DNA of 64,000 nt, from the NCBI RefSeq assembly GCF_036621135.1, contig NZ_JAZIBG010000028.1:496001-560000 (forward strand), in the 5' to 3' direction. Both the position numbers and the translations under genes were made by a program. This stretch comes from Aquincola agrisoli (GTDB taxonomy: Bacteria > Pseudomonadota > Gammaproteobacteria > Burkholderiales > Burkholderiaceae_C). The notes under the pieces were generated by a model that was given only the letters and a program-made list of their open reading frames with translations, had not been told where the DNA came from and did no database searches. Shown here piece by piece: positions 17,094 to 26,436 of the stretch (position 1 is its first letter; each line of letters opens with the position of its first letter).

Positions 17094-17363
17094 ATGTCGT
17101 TCCTTTCCTTCCTGCTCGGGGAGAAGAAGAAGACCGCCAGCGTCGCCAAGGAGCGGCTGCAGATCATCCTCGCCCACGAGCGCAGCGGCGGCGGCACCAG
17201 CCGGGCCGCCGACTACCTGCCCGCGCTGCAGCGCGAGCTGGTGGCGGTGATCTCGAAGTACGTGTCGATCTCCCCGGAGGACATCAAGGTCCACCTCGAG
17301 AAGCAGGACGACTACGAAGTGCTCGAGGTCAAGATCGAGCTGCCGGACGGCGCGGCGCGCTGA
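17094..17363 (+). CDS. minE: Cell division topological specificity factor MinE
   Basis: This 89-residue protein has the N-terminal membrane- and MinD-binding part (FLSFLLGEKKKTASVAKERL, then QIILAHERS) and the dimerising C-terminal part (LPALQRELVAVISKYVSISP, IKVHLEKQDDYEVLEVKIEL). It stimulates MinD ATPase and drives pole-to-pole oscillation. Its last 35 bp overlap the 3' end of the convergent LysR gene. Confidence 0.97.
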   Translation: MSFLSFLLGEKKKTASVAKERLQIILAHERSGGGTSRAADYLPALQRELVAVISKYVSISPEDIKVHLEKQDDYEVLEVKIELPDGAAR

Positions 17364-18273
17364 GCCGGCCGCGCCCGGCCGGCGCCGTGCCCTCCGGGCG
17401 CCGCGCCATCACCCATTCGTAGAAGCCCTGGGCGGCCACCGACAGGCTGCGGTCGCGCGGGCGCACCAGGTAGATGTGGCGCTTCAGCCCCGCCCATGAC
17501 AGGCGCCGCGTGACGACGCCGGGCGCCTGGAAATGGAACAGGGTCAGCCACGGCACCACGCTGATGCCGATGCCCGCCCGCACCATGCCCATCACGGTGG
17601 CGAGCTGGTCGACCTCCATCACCGACTGCATCGTCTGCGGATGGGTGGCCGCATCGAGGTACTGCCGCACGCTCGACGTGCGCGACAGGTGGATGAAGGG
17701 CCAGGCCGCGACATCGCGCGGCCGCACGTCGCGCAGGGCCGCCAGCGGGTGCTCGACCGGGCAGACCAGGTAGAAGTCGTCGCTGCAGAACGGCTCGGCA
17801 CGCAGCTCGGGCGTCTCGGCGCGGGTCGCGGCCAGCGCGAAATCGGCCTGCCCGCGGCGCACGAGCTCGATGCAGGGCTCCGACAGCACGTCGGCCACCT
17901 GCAGTTCGATCCCCGGGTAGTCGGCCTGGAAGCCCGCCAGCACCTGCGGCAGCCACCCCGCCGCCAGCGACGGCAGCAGCGCCACGGAGACCCGGCCCCT
18001 GCGCCGGGCCGCCTGGTCGTGCATGCCGCCCAGCGCGCGCTCGAATTCCTCCATCACCCGCCGCGCGGAGAGCTCGAACTCCCGGCCTTCGGCGGTCAGC
18101 TCGACCGAGCGTGTGCTGCGGTCGAACAGCCGCAGCCCGAGCGATTCCTCGAGCTGCCGGATCAGCGCGCTGAAGGCCGGCTGCGACAGGTGGCTCAACG
18201 ACGCGGCCCGCGTGAAGTTGCGCTGCGCTGCCAGTGCCAGGAAGGCCCGCAGCTGGCGGGTGGAGACATTCAT
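17329..18273 (-). CDS. LysR-family transcriptional regulator
   Basis: This 314-residue regulator has an N-terminal winged helix-turn-helix (STRQLRAFLALAAQRNFTRA, SQPAFSALIRQLEESLGLRL) and a C-terminal effector domain (VSVALLPSLAAGWLPQVL…ADFALAATR…FYLVCPVEHPLA…GIGISVVPW). It is divergent from the AtuA-like catabolic operon with only 86 bp between starts, so control of that operon is likely. The last residues (GRGRLSAPRRPAARS) are encoded antisense to the end of minE, an unusual 35-bp tail-to-tail coding overlap. Confidence 0.92.
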   Translation of the reverse strand: MNVSTRQLRAFLALAAQRNFTRAASLSHLSQPAFSALIRQLEESLGLRLFDRSTRSVELTAEGREFELSARRVMEEFERALGGMHDQAARRRGRVSVALLPSLAAGWLPQVLAGFQADYPGIELQVADVLSEPCIELVRRGQADFALAATRAETPELRAEPFCSDDFYLVCPVEHPLAALRDVRPRDVAAWPFIHLSRTSSVRQYLDAATHPQTMQSVMEVDQLATVMGMVRAGIGISVVPWLTLFHFQAPGVVTRRLSWAGLKRHIYLVRPRDRSLSVAAQGFYEWVMARRPEGTAPAGRGRLSAPRRPAARS

Positions 18274-18359
18274 CTGCAGTTTCGATCAAGTGATCCGAAT
18301 TCTCGAATTCTCTGATCAATACAGGCCGCCTACATTCCGTGTAAACCAAGAGGAGACCC
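18274..18359. promoter_or_regulatory. Divergent LysR/catabolic-operon promoter region
   Basis: The 86-bp gap is AT-rich compared with its surroundings. GATCA occurs on both sides of a doubled GAATTCTC (about 18284–18318), forming an interrupted dyad suited to LysR binding. GAGGAG just before the ATG at 18360 is a strong ribosome binding site. The operator role is inferred from the layout. Confidence 0.5.
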
Positions 18360-19751
18360 ATGCAGCCGCAACCCTTGCGCATCGGTGGCGCCGCCGGCTT
18401 TTCCGGTGACCGCACCGACGCGGCCGCCCCGGTGGTGCGTGCGCTGGTCGCCGCCGGCGGGCCGGCCGTGCTGATCTTCGAGACGCTGGCCGAGCGCACG
18501 CTGGCGCTCGCGCAGCTCGCGCGCCGCCAAGATCCCGAGGCGGGCTACGAGCCGCTGCTGGACGACCTGCTGCGGCCGGTGCTGGCCGACTGCCTGGCAC
18601 ATGGCATCCGCATCGTCAGCAACTTCGGCGCGGCCAACCCCCATGGCGCGGCCCGGCGCATCCAGGCGCTGGCGGCCGAGCTGGGCGTGCCGGCGCCGCG
18701 CATCGCCGTGGTGAGCGGCGACGACGTTTCCGGCCCGGCCCACCAGGCCGCGCTGGCCCGCTGCCTGGGCGCCGACCTCGGCGGCCGGCGCCTCGTCAGC
18801 GCCAACGCCTATCTCGGCGCCGAGGCGATCGCAGACGCCCTGCGGGCCGGGGCGCAGATCGTCGTCTGCGGCCGCGTGGCCGACCCGTCGCTCGTCGTCG
18901 GCCCGGCGCTTGCGCACTTCGGCTGGGCCGCGGACGACTGGGACCGGCTCGCCCGGGCCACGATGGCGGGCCACCTGCTCGAATGCGGCGCCCAGGTCAC
19001 CGGCGGCTACTTCGCCGATCCGGGCGTGAAGGACGTGGAAGGCCTCGCCACGCTCGGCTACCCGATCGCCGAGATCGACGCCGAAGGCAACTGCACCATC
19101 GGCAAGCCGCCCGGCACCGGCGGCGAGGTCACCGAGCACACGGTGAAGGAGCAGCTGCTCTACGAGGTGCACGACCCCGCCGCCTACCTGACGCCCGACG
19201 TGGTGGCCGACATCAGCCAGGCCTGCGTGGAACAGGTCGGCCCCGACCGGGTGCGCCTGTCGGGCGTGCGCGGCCACCCGCGCACCGGCACGTTGAAGGT
19301 CAACGCCTGCTTTGAATCGGGCTGGCTCGCAGAAGGCGAGATCTCGTACGCCGGCCCCCGCGCCGAAGGCCGCGCCCGGCTGGCCGCCGGCGTGTTGCGG
19401 GAGCGCCTGGCCGGCCTGGGGCCGCTGCGGGCCGACCTGATCGGCGTGGCCAGCATCTTTGCCGACGACGGCGGCGCCTGGCTGGCCGACACGCCCGACG
19501 GCGGTGCCACCGACGTGCGGCTGCGCGTGGCCCTGCGCCATGCCGACCGCACCTGCGCCGAGCGCCTGGCGCGCGAGGTGGTCGCGCTGTACACCTGCGG
19601 CCCCGCCGGCGGCGGCGGCGTGCGCACCGCGCTGCGGCCCACGCTGGGCACGCTGTCCTGCCTGATGCCGCGCGAGGCGGTGCCGGCACGCTTCGAACTC
19701 ATCGAGGAAAAAAGGATGACAGACGCGATGCCGCGCAAGGGGCGGACATGA
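18360..19751 (+). CDS. AtuA-like (DUF1446) acyclic terpene utilisation family protein, large part
   Basis: This 463-residue protein belongs to the AtuA/DUF1446 family (RIGGAAGFSGDRTDAAAPVV…NFGAANPHGAARRIQALA, GRVADPSLVVGPALAHFGWA, TGGYFADPG, PGTGGEVTEHTVKEQLLYEV). In Pseudomonas AtuA belongs to the citronellol/geranol degradation cluster; the chemistry is unknown. The small ferredoxin-fold part, often fused, is the next gene here, overlapping by 4 bp (ATGA at 19748). No other atu genes (for example geranyl-CoA carboxylase) are nearby, so the substrate is probably not a terpene. Confidence 0.85.
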   Translation: MQPQPLRIGGAAGFSGDRTDAAAPVVRALVAAGGPAVLIFETLAERTLALAQLARRQDPEAGYEPLLDDLLRPVLADCLAHGIRIVSNFGAANPHGAARRIQALAAELGVPAPRIAVVSGDDVSGPAHQAALARCLGADLGGRRLVSANAYLGAEAIADALRAGAQIVVCGRVADPSLVVGPALAHFGWAADDWDRLARATMAGHLLECGAQVTGGYFADPGVKDVEGLATLGYPIAEIDAEGNCTIGKPPGTGGEVTEHTVKEQLLYEVHDPAAYLTPDVVADISQACVEQVGPDRVRLSGVRGHPRTGTLKVNACFESGWLAEGEISYAGPRAEGRARLAAGVLRERLAGLGPLRADLIGVASIFADDGGAWLADTPDGGATDVRLRVALRHADRTCAERLAREVVALYTCGPAGGGGVRTALRPTLGTLSCLMPREAVPARFELIEEKRMTDAMPRKGRT

Positions 19752-20116
19752 TCACGGTCCCGCTCTGGCGCGCCGCCCACGGCCGCACTGGCGACAAGGG
19801 CAACCGCTCGAACATCAGCGTGATCGCCTGGCACGCCGACCTGTACGCGCCCCTCGTCGAGCAGATCACCGACGCCGCGGTGGCCACGCGCTTCGCCCAC
19901 CGCCGGCCCAGCCGCGTGCAGCGCCACCTGCTGCCGACGCTGCACGCGATGAACTTCGTGCTCGACGACGTGCTCGACGGCGGCGTCAACGATGCGCTCA
20001 ACCTCGACAGCCACGGCAAGTCGCTGTCCTTCCTGCTGCTCGACATGCCGCTCGTGCTGCCGGCCTCGCTGGCGCCGCTGCTGCGCGGGCCGCACACCTT
20101 TTCCGTCCACAACTGA
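19748..20116 (+). CDS. AtuA-like C-terminal (ferredoxin-fold) domain protein
   Basis: This 122-residue protein (LWRAAHGRTGDKGNRSNISV, then LDDVLDGGVNDALNLDSHGKS) matches the small domain found at the C-terminus of long AtuA proteins. Here it is a separate, translationally coupled gene (overlap with the stop of the large part). The two probably form one complex. The Bug receptor gene starts 21 bp after its stop. Confidence 0.85.
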   Translation: MITVPLWRAAHGRTGDKGNRSNISVIAWHADLYAPLVEQITDAAVATRFAHRRPSRVQRHLLPTLHAMNFVLDDVLDGGVNDALNLDSHGKSLSFLLLDMPLVLPASLAPLLRGPHTFSVHN

Positions 20117-20137
20117 CAACCCTCTGGAGACAAGACC

Positions 20138-21127
20138 ATGACCTTCATCCACCGCCGCCCCCGCCGCCACGCCCTGGCCCTGCTGACGGCCACGCTGCTG
20201 GCCCCCGTCGCGATGACCGCTTCGGCGCAGGGCAAGTACCCCGACAAGCCGATCACCTTCGTCGTGCCGTTCGCGGCCGGCAGCGCGACCGACCAGCTCG
20301 CGCGTGCGCTGGGCCAGTCGATCACCGAGCAGACCAAGCAGGCGGTGGTCGTCGAGAACAAGGCCGGCGCCAGCGGCATGCCGGCCGCGCAGCAGGCGGC
20401 CCGCGCCGCGGCCGACGGCTACACGGTGCTGATCACCACCAACACCACGCACGCCGCCAACGAGCACCTCTACAAGAAGCTGCCCTACGACCCGGTGAAG
20501 GACTTCGTGCCGCTCACCGGCCTGGGCAAGGGCGGGCAGGTGATGGTGGTGAACGTCAACTCGCCCTACAAGAGCGTGGCCGACGTGGTGAACGCCGCGA
20601 AGAAGAACCCCGGCAAGCTGACCTTCGGCAGCGGCAGCTCGTCGAGCCGCATGGCCGGCGAGATGCTGAAGCAGCTCGCGGGCGTCGACATCCTGCACGT
20701 GCCCTACAAGAGCAACCCGCTGGGCATCACCGACCTGCTGGGCGGCCAGATCGACCTGATGATCACCGACACCTCCACCGGCGTGCCGCAGGTCAAGGCG
20801 GGCAAGCTGCGGGCGCTGGGCTATTCGACGCAGCAGCGCAGCGTCCAGCTGCCCGACGTGCCGACGATCGACGAGGCGGGCGTCAAGGGCTACGACATGG
20901 GCTACTGGTTCGCGGCCTATGCCCCCGCCGGCACGCCCGCGCCGGTGGTGGCACGGCTGAACGAGCTGCTGGGCGTGGCCGTGAAGAGCCAGGCCGCCAA
21001 GTCGTTCTTCGACGTGTCCGGCTCCGAACCCTGGACGACCTCGCCCGACGAGCTCGCGAAGTTCCAGGCGGCCGAGACGCAGAAATGGGGCAAGGTGATC
21101 CGGGCCGCGGGCATCGAGGCCGAGTAA
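20138..21127 (+). CDS. Bug-family (TTT) periplasmic solute-binding protein
   Basis: This 329-residue exported protein has a signal peptide (LLTATLLAPVAMTASAQG) and the Bug fold start KYPDKPITFVVPFAAGSATD, with VVVENKAGASGMPAAQQAAR and NVNSPYKSV. Bug proteins bind carboxylates or aromatic acids for tripartite tricarboxylate transport or sensing. The TctA/TctB membrane genes are not adjacent. Its place in the operon points to capture of the acid substrate released by the downstream esterases. Confidence 0.92.
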   Translation: MTFIHRRPRRHALALLTATLLAPVAMTASAQGKYPDKPITFVVPFAAGSATDQLARALGQSITEQTKQAVVVENKAGASGMPAAQQAARAAADGYTVLITTNTTHAANEHLYKKLPYDPVKDFVPLTGLGKGGQVMVVNVNSPYKSVADVVNAAKKNPGKLTFGSGSSSSRMAGEMLKQLAGVDILHVPYKSNPLGITDLLGGQIDLMITDTSTGVPQVKAGKLRALGYSTQQRSVQLPDVPTIDEAGVKGYDMGYWFAAYAPAGTPAPVVARLNELLGVAVKSQAAKSFFDVSGSEPWTTSPDELAKFQAAETQKWGKVIRAAGIEAE

Positions 21128-21134
21128 GCGGCCC

Positions 21135-21156
21135 GCGCGCCCACAGGAGGGCGCGC
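21135..21156 (+). terminator. GC hairpin after the Bug gene
   Basis: GCGCGCCC and GGGCGCGC form a perfect 8-bp stem around ACAGGA, 8 bp after the stop. There is no T-run, so it may instead stabilise the upstream mRNA. The next gene begins about 100 bp later. Confidence 0.45.
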
Positions 21157-21259
21157 CTCCCACCCGCCACGCGGCGGGCCCCAGTTCGACCAGGCGGCGG
21201 CCCTGCAATGGCCGCCCGGGCAGCGCTTTGCCTGCCTGACGCACCAGATGGAGACGACC

Positions 21260-22879
21260 ATGACCCCTTCCCTCCCCGCACGCCGGCTGGGCGCCGTGCT
21301 GCTGCTGCCGCTTGCCGGCACCCTGCTCACCGCCTGTGGCGGCTCCGACAACGATGACGACACGCCGGCCGCCACGCCGCTGGCCTGCGAGACCGCATCG
21401 TTCGCCGGGTTGAAGCTCGACAACGCCACCGTGCTCTCGGCCACTTCCGTGCCCGCCGGCAGCTACACCCCGGCCGGCACGTCGACGGCCTACAACAACC
21501 TGCCGGCCTTCTGCCTCGTGAAGGGGCAGGCGACGCCGACCAGCGATTCGCTGATCAACTTCGAGGCCTGGATTCCGGCCGCGGCCTCGTGGAACGGCAA
21601 GCTCGTGACCACCGGCAACGGCGGCTACAGCCCCGCGCTGAGCTACCGCGACATGGCCTACGCGCTCGCGCAGGGCTACGCCGCGATCGGCGGCGACACC
21701 GGCCACCAGGGCGACCCGAACGACATGCTCTGGGGCCTGGGCCACCCGGAGAAGATCACCGACTGGGGTACGCGGTCGATCCATGCCATCACCGTGCCGG
21801 CCAAGCAGGTGGTGGCCACGCTGCAGGGCCAGGCCGCACGCCGCGCCTACTACTACGGCTGCTCGACCGGCGGCCACCAGGGCTACGCGCAGGTGCAGAA
21901 GTACCCGGCGGACTTCGACGGCGTGATCGCCGGCGCGCCGGGCAACAACCGCACGGCGCTGAACGCCGAGTTCCTGTGGCGCTACCTGTCCAACCGCAAC
22001 AGCCAGGCCGACCCGGCGCTGATCCTCACGCCGGCCAAGGCGGCGCTGATCACCACGTCCGCGGTGGCGGCCTGCGACACGATCGACGGCGTGGCCGACG
22101 GCGTGATCGACGACCCGCGCGCCTGCACCCCCGCGCGCTTCGACATCGCCTCGCTGCAGTGCACCGGCGCCGACAACGCCACCTGCCTCACCGCCGCGCA
22201 GGTGGCCGCGGCGCAGAAGATCTACGCCGGCCCGAAGAACCCGCGCACCGGCGCGCAGATCTACCCCGGCCAGGTGGTGGGCAGCGAATCGGGCTGGCCC
22301 GGCTACTGGGGCGGCGCCGAGCCGGTGCGTGCCGATTTCTGGCGCTACTGGGCGTTCGAAGACCCGGCCTGGAACTGGTGGACCTTCGACTTCGACCGCG
22401 ACTTCGCCTTCTCGCTGGCCAAGGTGGGCAGCCGCGTCGACCAGACCAGCACCGACCTGTCAGCCTTCAAGGCCCGCGGCGCCAAGCTGCTGGTCTACCA
22501 GGGCTGGATCGACCCGGTGGTGGTGGCGACCGACACCATCGCCTACTACGACAAGGTGAAGGCCGCGCAGGGCTCGCAGGCGGAGATCGACGGCTTCATG
22601 CGCCTGTTCGTGGTGCCGGGCATGGGCCACTGCTCGGGCGGGCCGGGCGCGACGAGCTTCGGCAACGCCGGTGCGCCGCCGGTGGTGGATGCCGACCACG
22701 ACCTGCTCTCGGCGCTCGACCGCTGGGTGGAGCAAGGCACGGCGCCGACGCGCATCGTCGCCTCGCGCCTGAGCGGCGGCACCGTCACCCGCACGCGGCC
22801 GATCTGCGCGTGGCCCGCCCAAGCCGTCTACAGCGGCAGCGGCAGCACGGACGACGCGGCGAACTTCACCTGCCGCTGA
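21260..22879 (+). CDS. Tannase/feruloyl-esterase family lipoprotein
   Basis: With the ATG at 21260 the product has 539 residues; an in-frame ATG at 21248 would add four. A lipoprotein signal peptide (LLPLAGTLLTACGG) places it in the envelope. The tannase fold has the nucleophile elbow YYGCSTGGHQGYAQVQKYP, an acidic residue in YQGWIDPVV and the catalytic His in VVPGMGHCSGGPG; Cys pairs such as the one next to the Ser are typical. The family hydrolyses aromatic esters (gallate, ferulate, terephthalate-type). It lies in the LysR-controlled run. Confidence 0.88.
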   Translation: MTPSLPARRLGAVLLLPLAGTLLTACGGSDNDDDTPAATPLACETASFAGLKLDNATVLSATSVPAGSYTPAGTSTAYNNLPAFCLVKGQATPTSDSLINFEAWIPAAASWNGKLVTTGNGGYSPALSYRDMAYALAQGYAAIGGDTGHQGDPNDMLWGLGHPEKITDWGTRSIHAITVPAKQVVATLQGQAARRAYYYGCSTGGHQGYAQVQKYPADFDGVIAGAPGNNRTALNAEFLWRYLSNRNSQADPALILTPAKAALITTSAVAACDTIDGVADGVIDDPRACTPARFDIASLQCTGADNATCLTAAQVAAAQKIYAGPKNPRTGAQIYPGQVVGSESGWPGYWGGAEPVRADFWRYWAFEDPAWNWWTFDFDRDFAFSLAKVGSRVDQTSTDLSAFKARGAKLLVYQGWIDPVVVATDTIAYYDKVKAAQGSQAEIDGFMRLFVVPGMGHCSGGPGATSFGNAGAPPVVDADHDLLSALDRWVEQGTAPTRIVASRLSGGTVTRTRPICAWPAQAVYSGSGSTDDAANFTCR

Positions 22880-22935
22880 ACGCGGCGCGGCCTGCACATC
22901 CCTTGCCACACGACATGCCTCGAGGAAACAACACC

Positions 22936-25062
22936 ATGCATGCACCCACCTCCCGCCTCGCCGCCCTGCTGGCGGCGGGCCTGCTCGCCGCCTGCGGCGG
23001 CGACGGCGGCGGCGATTCGCCCGCCACCCCGGTCAAGACGCCGCAGCTCAAGCTGACCATCACCGCCACCGAGGACTTCGCCGGCACCTACGGCAGCGTC
23101 GGCGCCTACGAGAAGCTCACCGGCACGATCTCCGGCGAGGTGGATCCCGCCGACCCGAAGAACGCCGTGATCCAGGACCTGGCGCTGGCGCCGGTCAACG
23201 CGAACGGCATGGTCGAGTACAGCGCCGACTTCGTGATGCTCAAGCCCAAGGACATGAGCAAGGCCAGCGGCGTGCTGCGCTACGACGCGCCCAACCGCGG
23301 CAACATCCTGACGATGCTGAACCCGGCGGCGACGCCCAGCGACGCGGTGTACCTGGAGCGCGGCTACGTGCTGCTGTACTCGGCCTGGCAGGGCGACGTG
23401 CCCAAGAGCACGGCCGCGCGCCTGACCGTGACCGTGCCGGTCGCGAAGAACAAGGACGGCAGCGCCATCACCGGCCCCTACCGCAGCGAGCTGGTGCCGA
23501 ACGCGGCCACGCCGGCGATGACCCTGCCTGGCGGCGTGTTCAACGGTTCGATGATCCCCTACGAGCCCGCGAGCCTCGACAACACGCAGCCCGGCTACTC
23601 GCTCACGCGGCGCGCCAACGAGACCGACGCGCGCATCCTGGTGCCCGCCTCCGACTGGAAGTTCGCCACCTGCGACACCTCGGCCAACCCCTTCCCCGGC
23701 ACCGCCAGCGGCGCCAGCATCTGCCTGAAGGGCGGCTTCGATCCGAAGTACCTGTACGAGCTCGTCTACGTCGCGAAGGACCCGAAGGTGATGGGCGTGG
23801 GCCTGGCCGCGCTGCGCGACACGGTGAGCTTCTTCCGCAAGGCTGCCGCCGACAGCGCCGGCACGGCCAACCCGCTGGCCGGCCGCATCACGCACACGAT
23901 CGGCCAGGGCACCTCGCAGTCGGGCAACGCGATGAAGACCTTCCTGCACCTGGGCTTCAACCAGGCGCTGGACGGCGGCAAGGTGTTCGACGGGATGTTC
24001 GCGCACGTGGCCGCGCGGCAGACCAACATCAACACCCGCTTCGCCGTGCCCGGCGGCGGCGGCGGCCTGCGCACCGACCACACCGCCTTCGGCCAGACGG
24101 CGCCGCGCGGCCTGGCCGCCGACTACATGGACGACGTGAGCGGCCGGCAAGGCGGCGTGATGAAGCGCTGCGCGGCCACCAGCACCTGTCCGAAGTTCTT
24201 CCTCGGGTTGTCCGGCACCGAGTTCTGGCAGCTGCAGGGCTCGCCGGTGCTGACCGACGCCTACGGCCAGCGCGACCTGGCGCAGCCCGACAACGCGCGC
24301 ATCTACTACTACGCCAGCACGCAGCACGGCGGCAATGGCGGCACCGCGAGCATCAGCTACGCGCCGGCACGCAACGTCTACCCGGCGGGCACGGTGGTGC
24401 ACTTCACCGACACCTTCCGCGCGCTCTTCGTCGCGCTGGAAGACTGGGTGGTGCGCGGCACCGAGCCGCCGGCGAGCCAGGTGCCGAAGCTGGCCGACGG
24501 CACGCTGGCGCGGCCCGACCAGCTCGTCTTCCCGACGATGAAGGGCCTGACCTGGAACGTGGGCGGCACGCCGACGGCAATCCCCGACTTCAACTACCTG
24601 GGGCGTTACAACAGCTTCCCGCTGTTCGACTTCGGGCCGCAGTACGTGCCGCAGGACGAGTCGGGCATCGCGACGCTGCTGCCGCCCTACTACACCGGCC
24701 GCGACTACGCGATCCTGGTGCCGCAGGTGGACGCCACCACCGGCCTCACGAAGGCCGGCGTCAAGAGCGTGGAGGCGCGCGCGCCGCTGGGCACCAGCAT
24801 CGAGTTCAACTACGTCGCGACGCCGGGCATCGTCGACCTGTCAAACCTGACGGGCAGCTTCATCCCGTTCCACAAGACCGAGGCCGCGCGCATCGCCGCG
24901 GGCGACACGCGGCCTTCGCTGGAGTCGCTGTACGGCACGCAGGCCGGCTACGTAGCGGCCGTCACCACGGCGGCCAACGCGCTGGTGGCGGAGCGGCTGC
25001 TGCTGCAGCGCGACGCGGACCTGCGCATCCAGCAGGCGGTGGCGAACCCGGTGCTGCCGTAA
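22936..25062 (+). CDS. Abhydrolase_10-type alpha/beta hydrolase lipoprotein
   Basis: This 708-residue protein has a lipobox (ALLAAGLLAACGG) and matches the large alpha/beta hydrolase domain family (Abhydrolase_10). Visible features are GPYRSELVPNAATP, the nucleophile region GQGTSQSGNAMKTFLHLGFN, and HGGNGGTASISYAPARNVYP. A GAGGA ribosome binding site (about 22921) precedes the ATG. It follows the tannase-like gene after 56 bp, and both are predicted outer-envelope lipoproteins. Substrate unknown; an ester-cleaving role is inferred. The gene is convergent with proA. Confidence 0.85.
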   Translation: MHAPTSRLAALLAAGLLAACGGDGGGDSPATPVKTPQLKLTITATEDFAGTYGSVGAYEKLTGTISGEVDPADPKNAVIQDLALAPVNANGMVEYSADFVMLKPKDMSKASGVLRYDAPNRGNILTMLNPAATPSDAVYLERGYVLLYSAWQGDVPKSTAARLTVTVPVAKNKDGSAITGPYRSELVPNAATPAMTLPGGVFNGSMIPYEPASLDNTQPGYSLTRRANETDARILVPASDWKFATCDTSANPFPGTASGASICLKGGFDPKYLYELVYVAKDPKVMGVGLAALRDTVSFFRKAAADSAGTANPLAGRITHTIGQGTSQSGNAMKTFLHLGFNQALDGGKVFDGMFAHVAARQTNINTRFAVPGGGGGLRTDHTAFGQTAPRGLAADYMDDVSGRQGGVMKRCAATSTCPKFFLGLSGTEFWQLQGSPVLTDAYGQRDLAQPDNARIYYYASTQHGGNGGTASISYAPARNVYPAGTVVHFTDTFRALFVALEDWVVRGTEPPASQVPKLADGTLARPDQLVFPTMKGLTWNVGGTPTAIPDFNYLGRYNSFPLFDFGPQYVPQDESGIATLLPPYYTGRDYAILVPQVDATTGLTKAGVKSVEARAPLGTSIEFNYVATPGIVDLSNLTGSFIPFHKTEAARIAAGDTRPSLESLYGTQAGYVAAVTTAANALVAERLLLQRDADLRIQQAVANPVLP

Positions 25063-25092
25063 GCCGGCCGCGGCGGCGACAGGTGCGCGGCC

Positions 25093-26376
25093 TCAGCCGC
25101 GCACTTCGCCGTTGCCCAGCACCACCCACTTCATCGACGTGAGGCCCTCCAGGCCCACCGGGCCGCGGGCGTGGAACTTGTCGGTGGAGATGCCGATCTC
25201 GGCGCCCAGGCCGTACTCGAAGCCGTCGGCGAAACGCGTGCTGGCGTTGACCATCACGCTGGCCGAATCGACCTCGCGCAGGAAGCGCATCGCGTGGGGG
25301 TGGTTCGTCGTCAGGATCGCGTCGGTGTGGTGCGAGCCGTAGCGGTTGACGTGGGCGATGGCCTCGTCGAGGTTGGCCACGATCTTCACGCTGATGACCG
25401 GGGCCAGGTATTCCTCGCTCCAGTCGGCTTCGGTGGCCGGCACCACCTTCGCGCCCGGCACGTCGCGCAGGATCGCGGCGGCCTGGTCGTCGGCCCGCAT
25501 CTCCACGCCCTTGGCCGCGAACACCGCACCGATGCGCGCCAGGAAGGGCGCCGCCTGGCGCTCGTGCACCAGCAGCGATTCGGCGGCATTGCAGGGGCTG
25601 TACTTCTGCGTCTTGGCGTTGTCGGTCACCGTCACGGCCAGGTCGAGGTCGACCTCGGCATCGACGTACACGTGGCAGTTGCCGTCCAGGTGCTTGATCA
25701 CCGGCACCTTGGCTTCGGCGCTGATGCGCTCGATCAGCGACTTGCCGCCGCGCGGGATGATGACGTCCACGCTCTCGGGCATGGCGATCAGCCGGCCCAC
25801 CGCGGCGCGGTCGGTGGTCTCGATCAGCTGCACGGCCTCGGGCGGCAAGCCGGCCTGCGCGAGCGCGCGCTGCACCAGGCGCCACAGCGCCAGGTTGGAA
25901 TGGATCGCCTCCGAACCACCGCGCAGGATGGCGGCGTTGCCGCTCTTGATGGCCAGCGAGGCCGCCTCGATCGTCACGTTCGGCCGGCTCTCGTAGATCA
26001 TGCCGAACACGCCCAGCGGCACGCGCATCTGGCCCACGGCGATGCCGCTCGGGCGCCGCTTCACGCCGGTGATCTCGCCGATCGGGTCGGGCATCGCGGC
26101 GATCTGCTCGCAGCCTTCGGCCACCGTCTCGATGACCTGCGGCGTGAGCTTCAGCCGGTCGACCATCGGGCCCGCCAGGCCGGCGGCACGCGCGGCGTCG
26201 AGGTCGCGCGTGTTGTCGGCCGCGAGCTGGGGCGCCTCGGCGCGCAGCAGGCGCGCCAGCGTGGTCAGCGCCTCGTTGCGGGCGCGGGTCGACGAGGCGG
26301 CCATCACGGTGGACGCCGCGCGGGCGGCGTTGCCCACGCGGGCCATGTAGGCGGGAATGTCGGTCAGCAGCGTCAT
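25093..26376 (-). CDS. proA: Gamma-glutamyl phosphate reductase ProA
   Basis: This 427-residue cytoplasmic enzyme reduces gamma-glutamyl phosphate with NADPH in proline synthesis. Family motifs are GMIYESRPNVTIEAASLAIK, GNAAILRGGSEA, VIIPRGGKSLIERI and HLDGNCHVYVD with the catalytic Cys. It ends in the usual YGLGAEIGISTDKFHARGPV followed by GLEGLTS. ATG at 26376; length normal. The partner proB is not in the window. Confidence 0.97.
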   Translation of the reverse strand: MTLLTDIPAYMARVGNAARAASTVMAASSTRARNEALTTLARLLRAEAPQLAADNTRDLDAARAAGLAGPMVDRLKLTPQVIETVAEGCEQIAAMPDPIGEITGVKRRPSGIAVGQMRVPLGVFGMIYESRPNVTIEAASLAIKSGNAAILRGGSEAIHSNLALWRLVQRALAQAGLPPEAVQLIETTDRAAVGRLIAMPESVDVIIPRGGKSLIERISAEAKVPVIKHLDGNCHVYVDAEVDLDLAVTVTDNAKTQKYSPCNAAESLLVHERQAAPFLARIGAVFAAKGVEMRADDQAAAILRDVPGAKVVPATEADWSEEYLAPVISVKIVANLDEAIAHVNRYGSHHTDAILTTNHPHAMRFLREVDSASVMVNASTRFADGFEYGLGAEIGISTDKFHARGPVGLEGLTSMKWVVLGNGEVRG

Positions 26377-26436
26377 CCGCTGATTGTCGCCGAGCCCCGC
26401 CGGCCCTGCGCAGCCGGGGGCTCGGCCAGCCCCGCG

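Noticed and set aside
18360..20116. Complete terpene (citronellol) degradation cluster
   Set aside because: Only AtuA-like parts are present; no geranyl-CoA carboxylase or other atu genes.
21589..22935. N-terminal extension of the Abhydrolase_10 protein by 449 codons
   Set aside because: That part lies out of frame inside the tannase-like gene; the real start has a lipobox and GAGGA at 22921.
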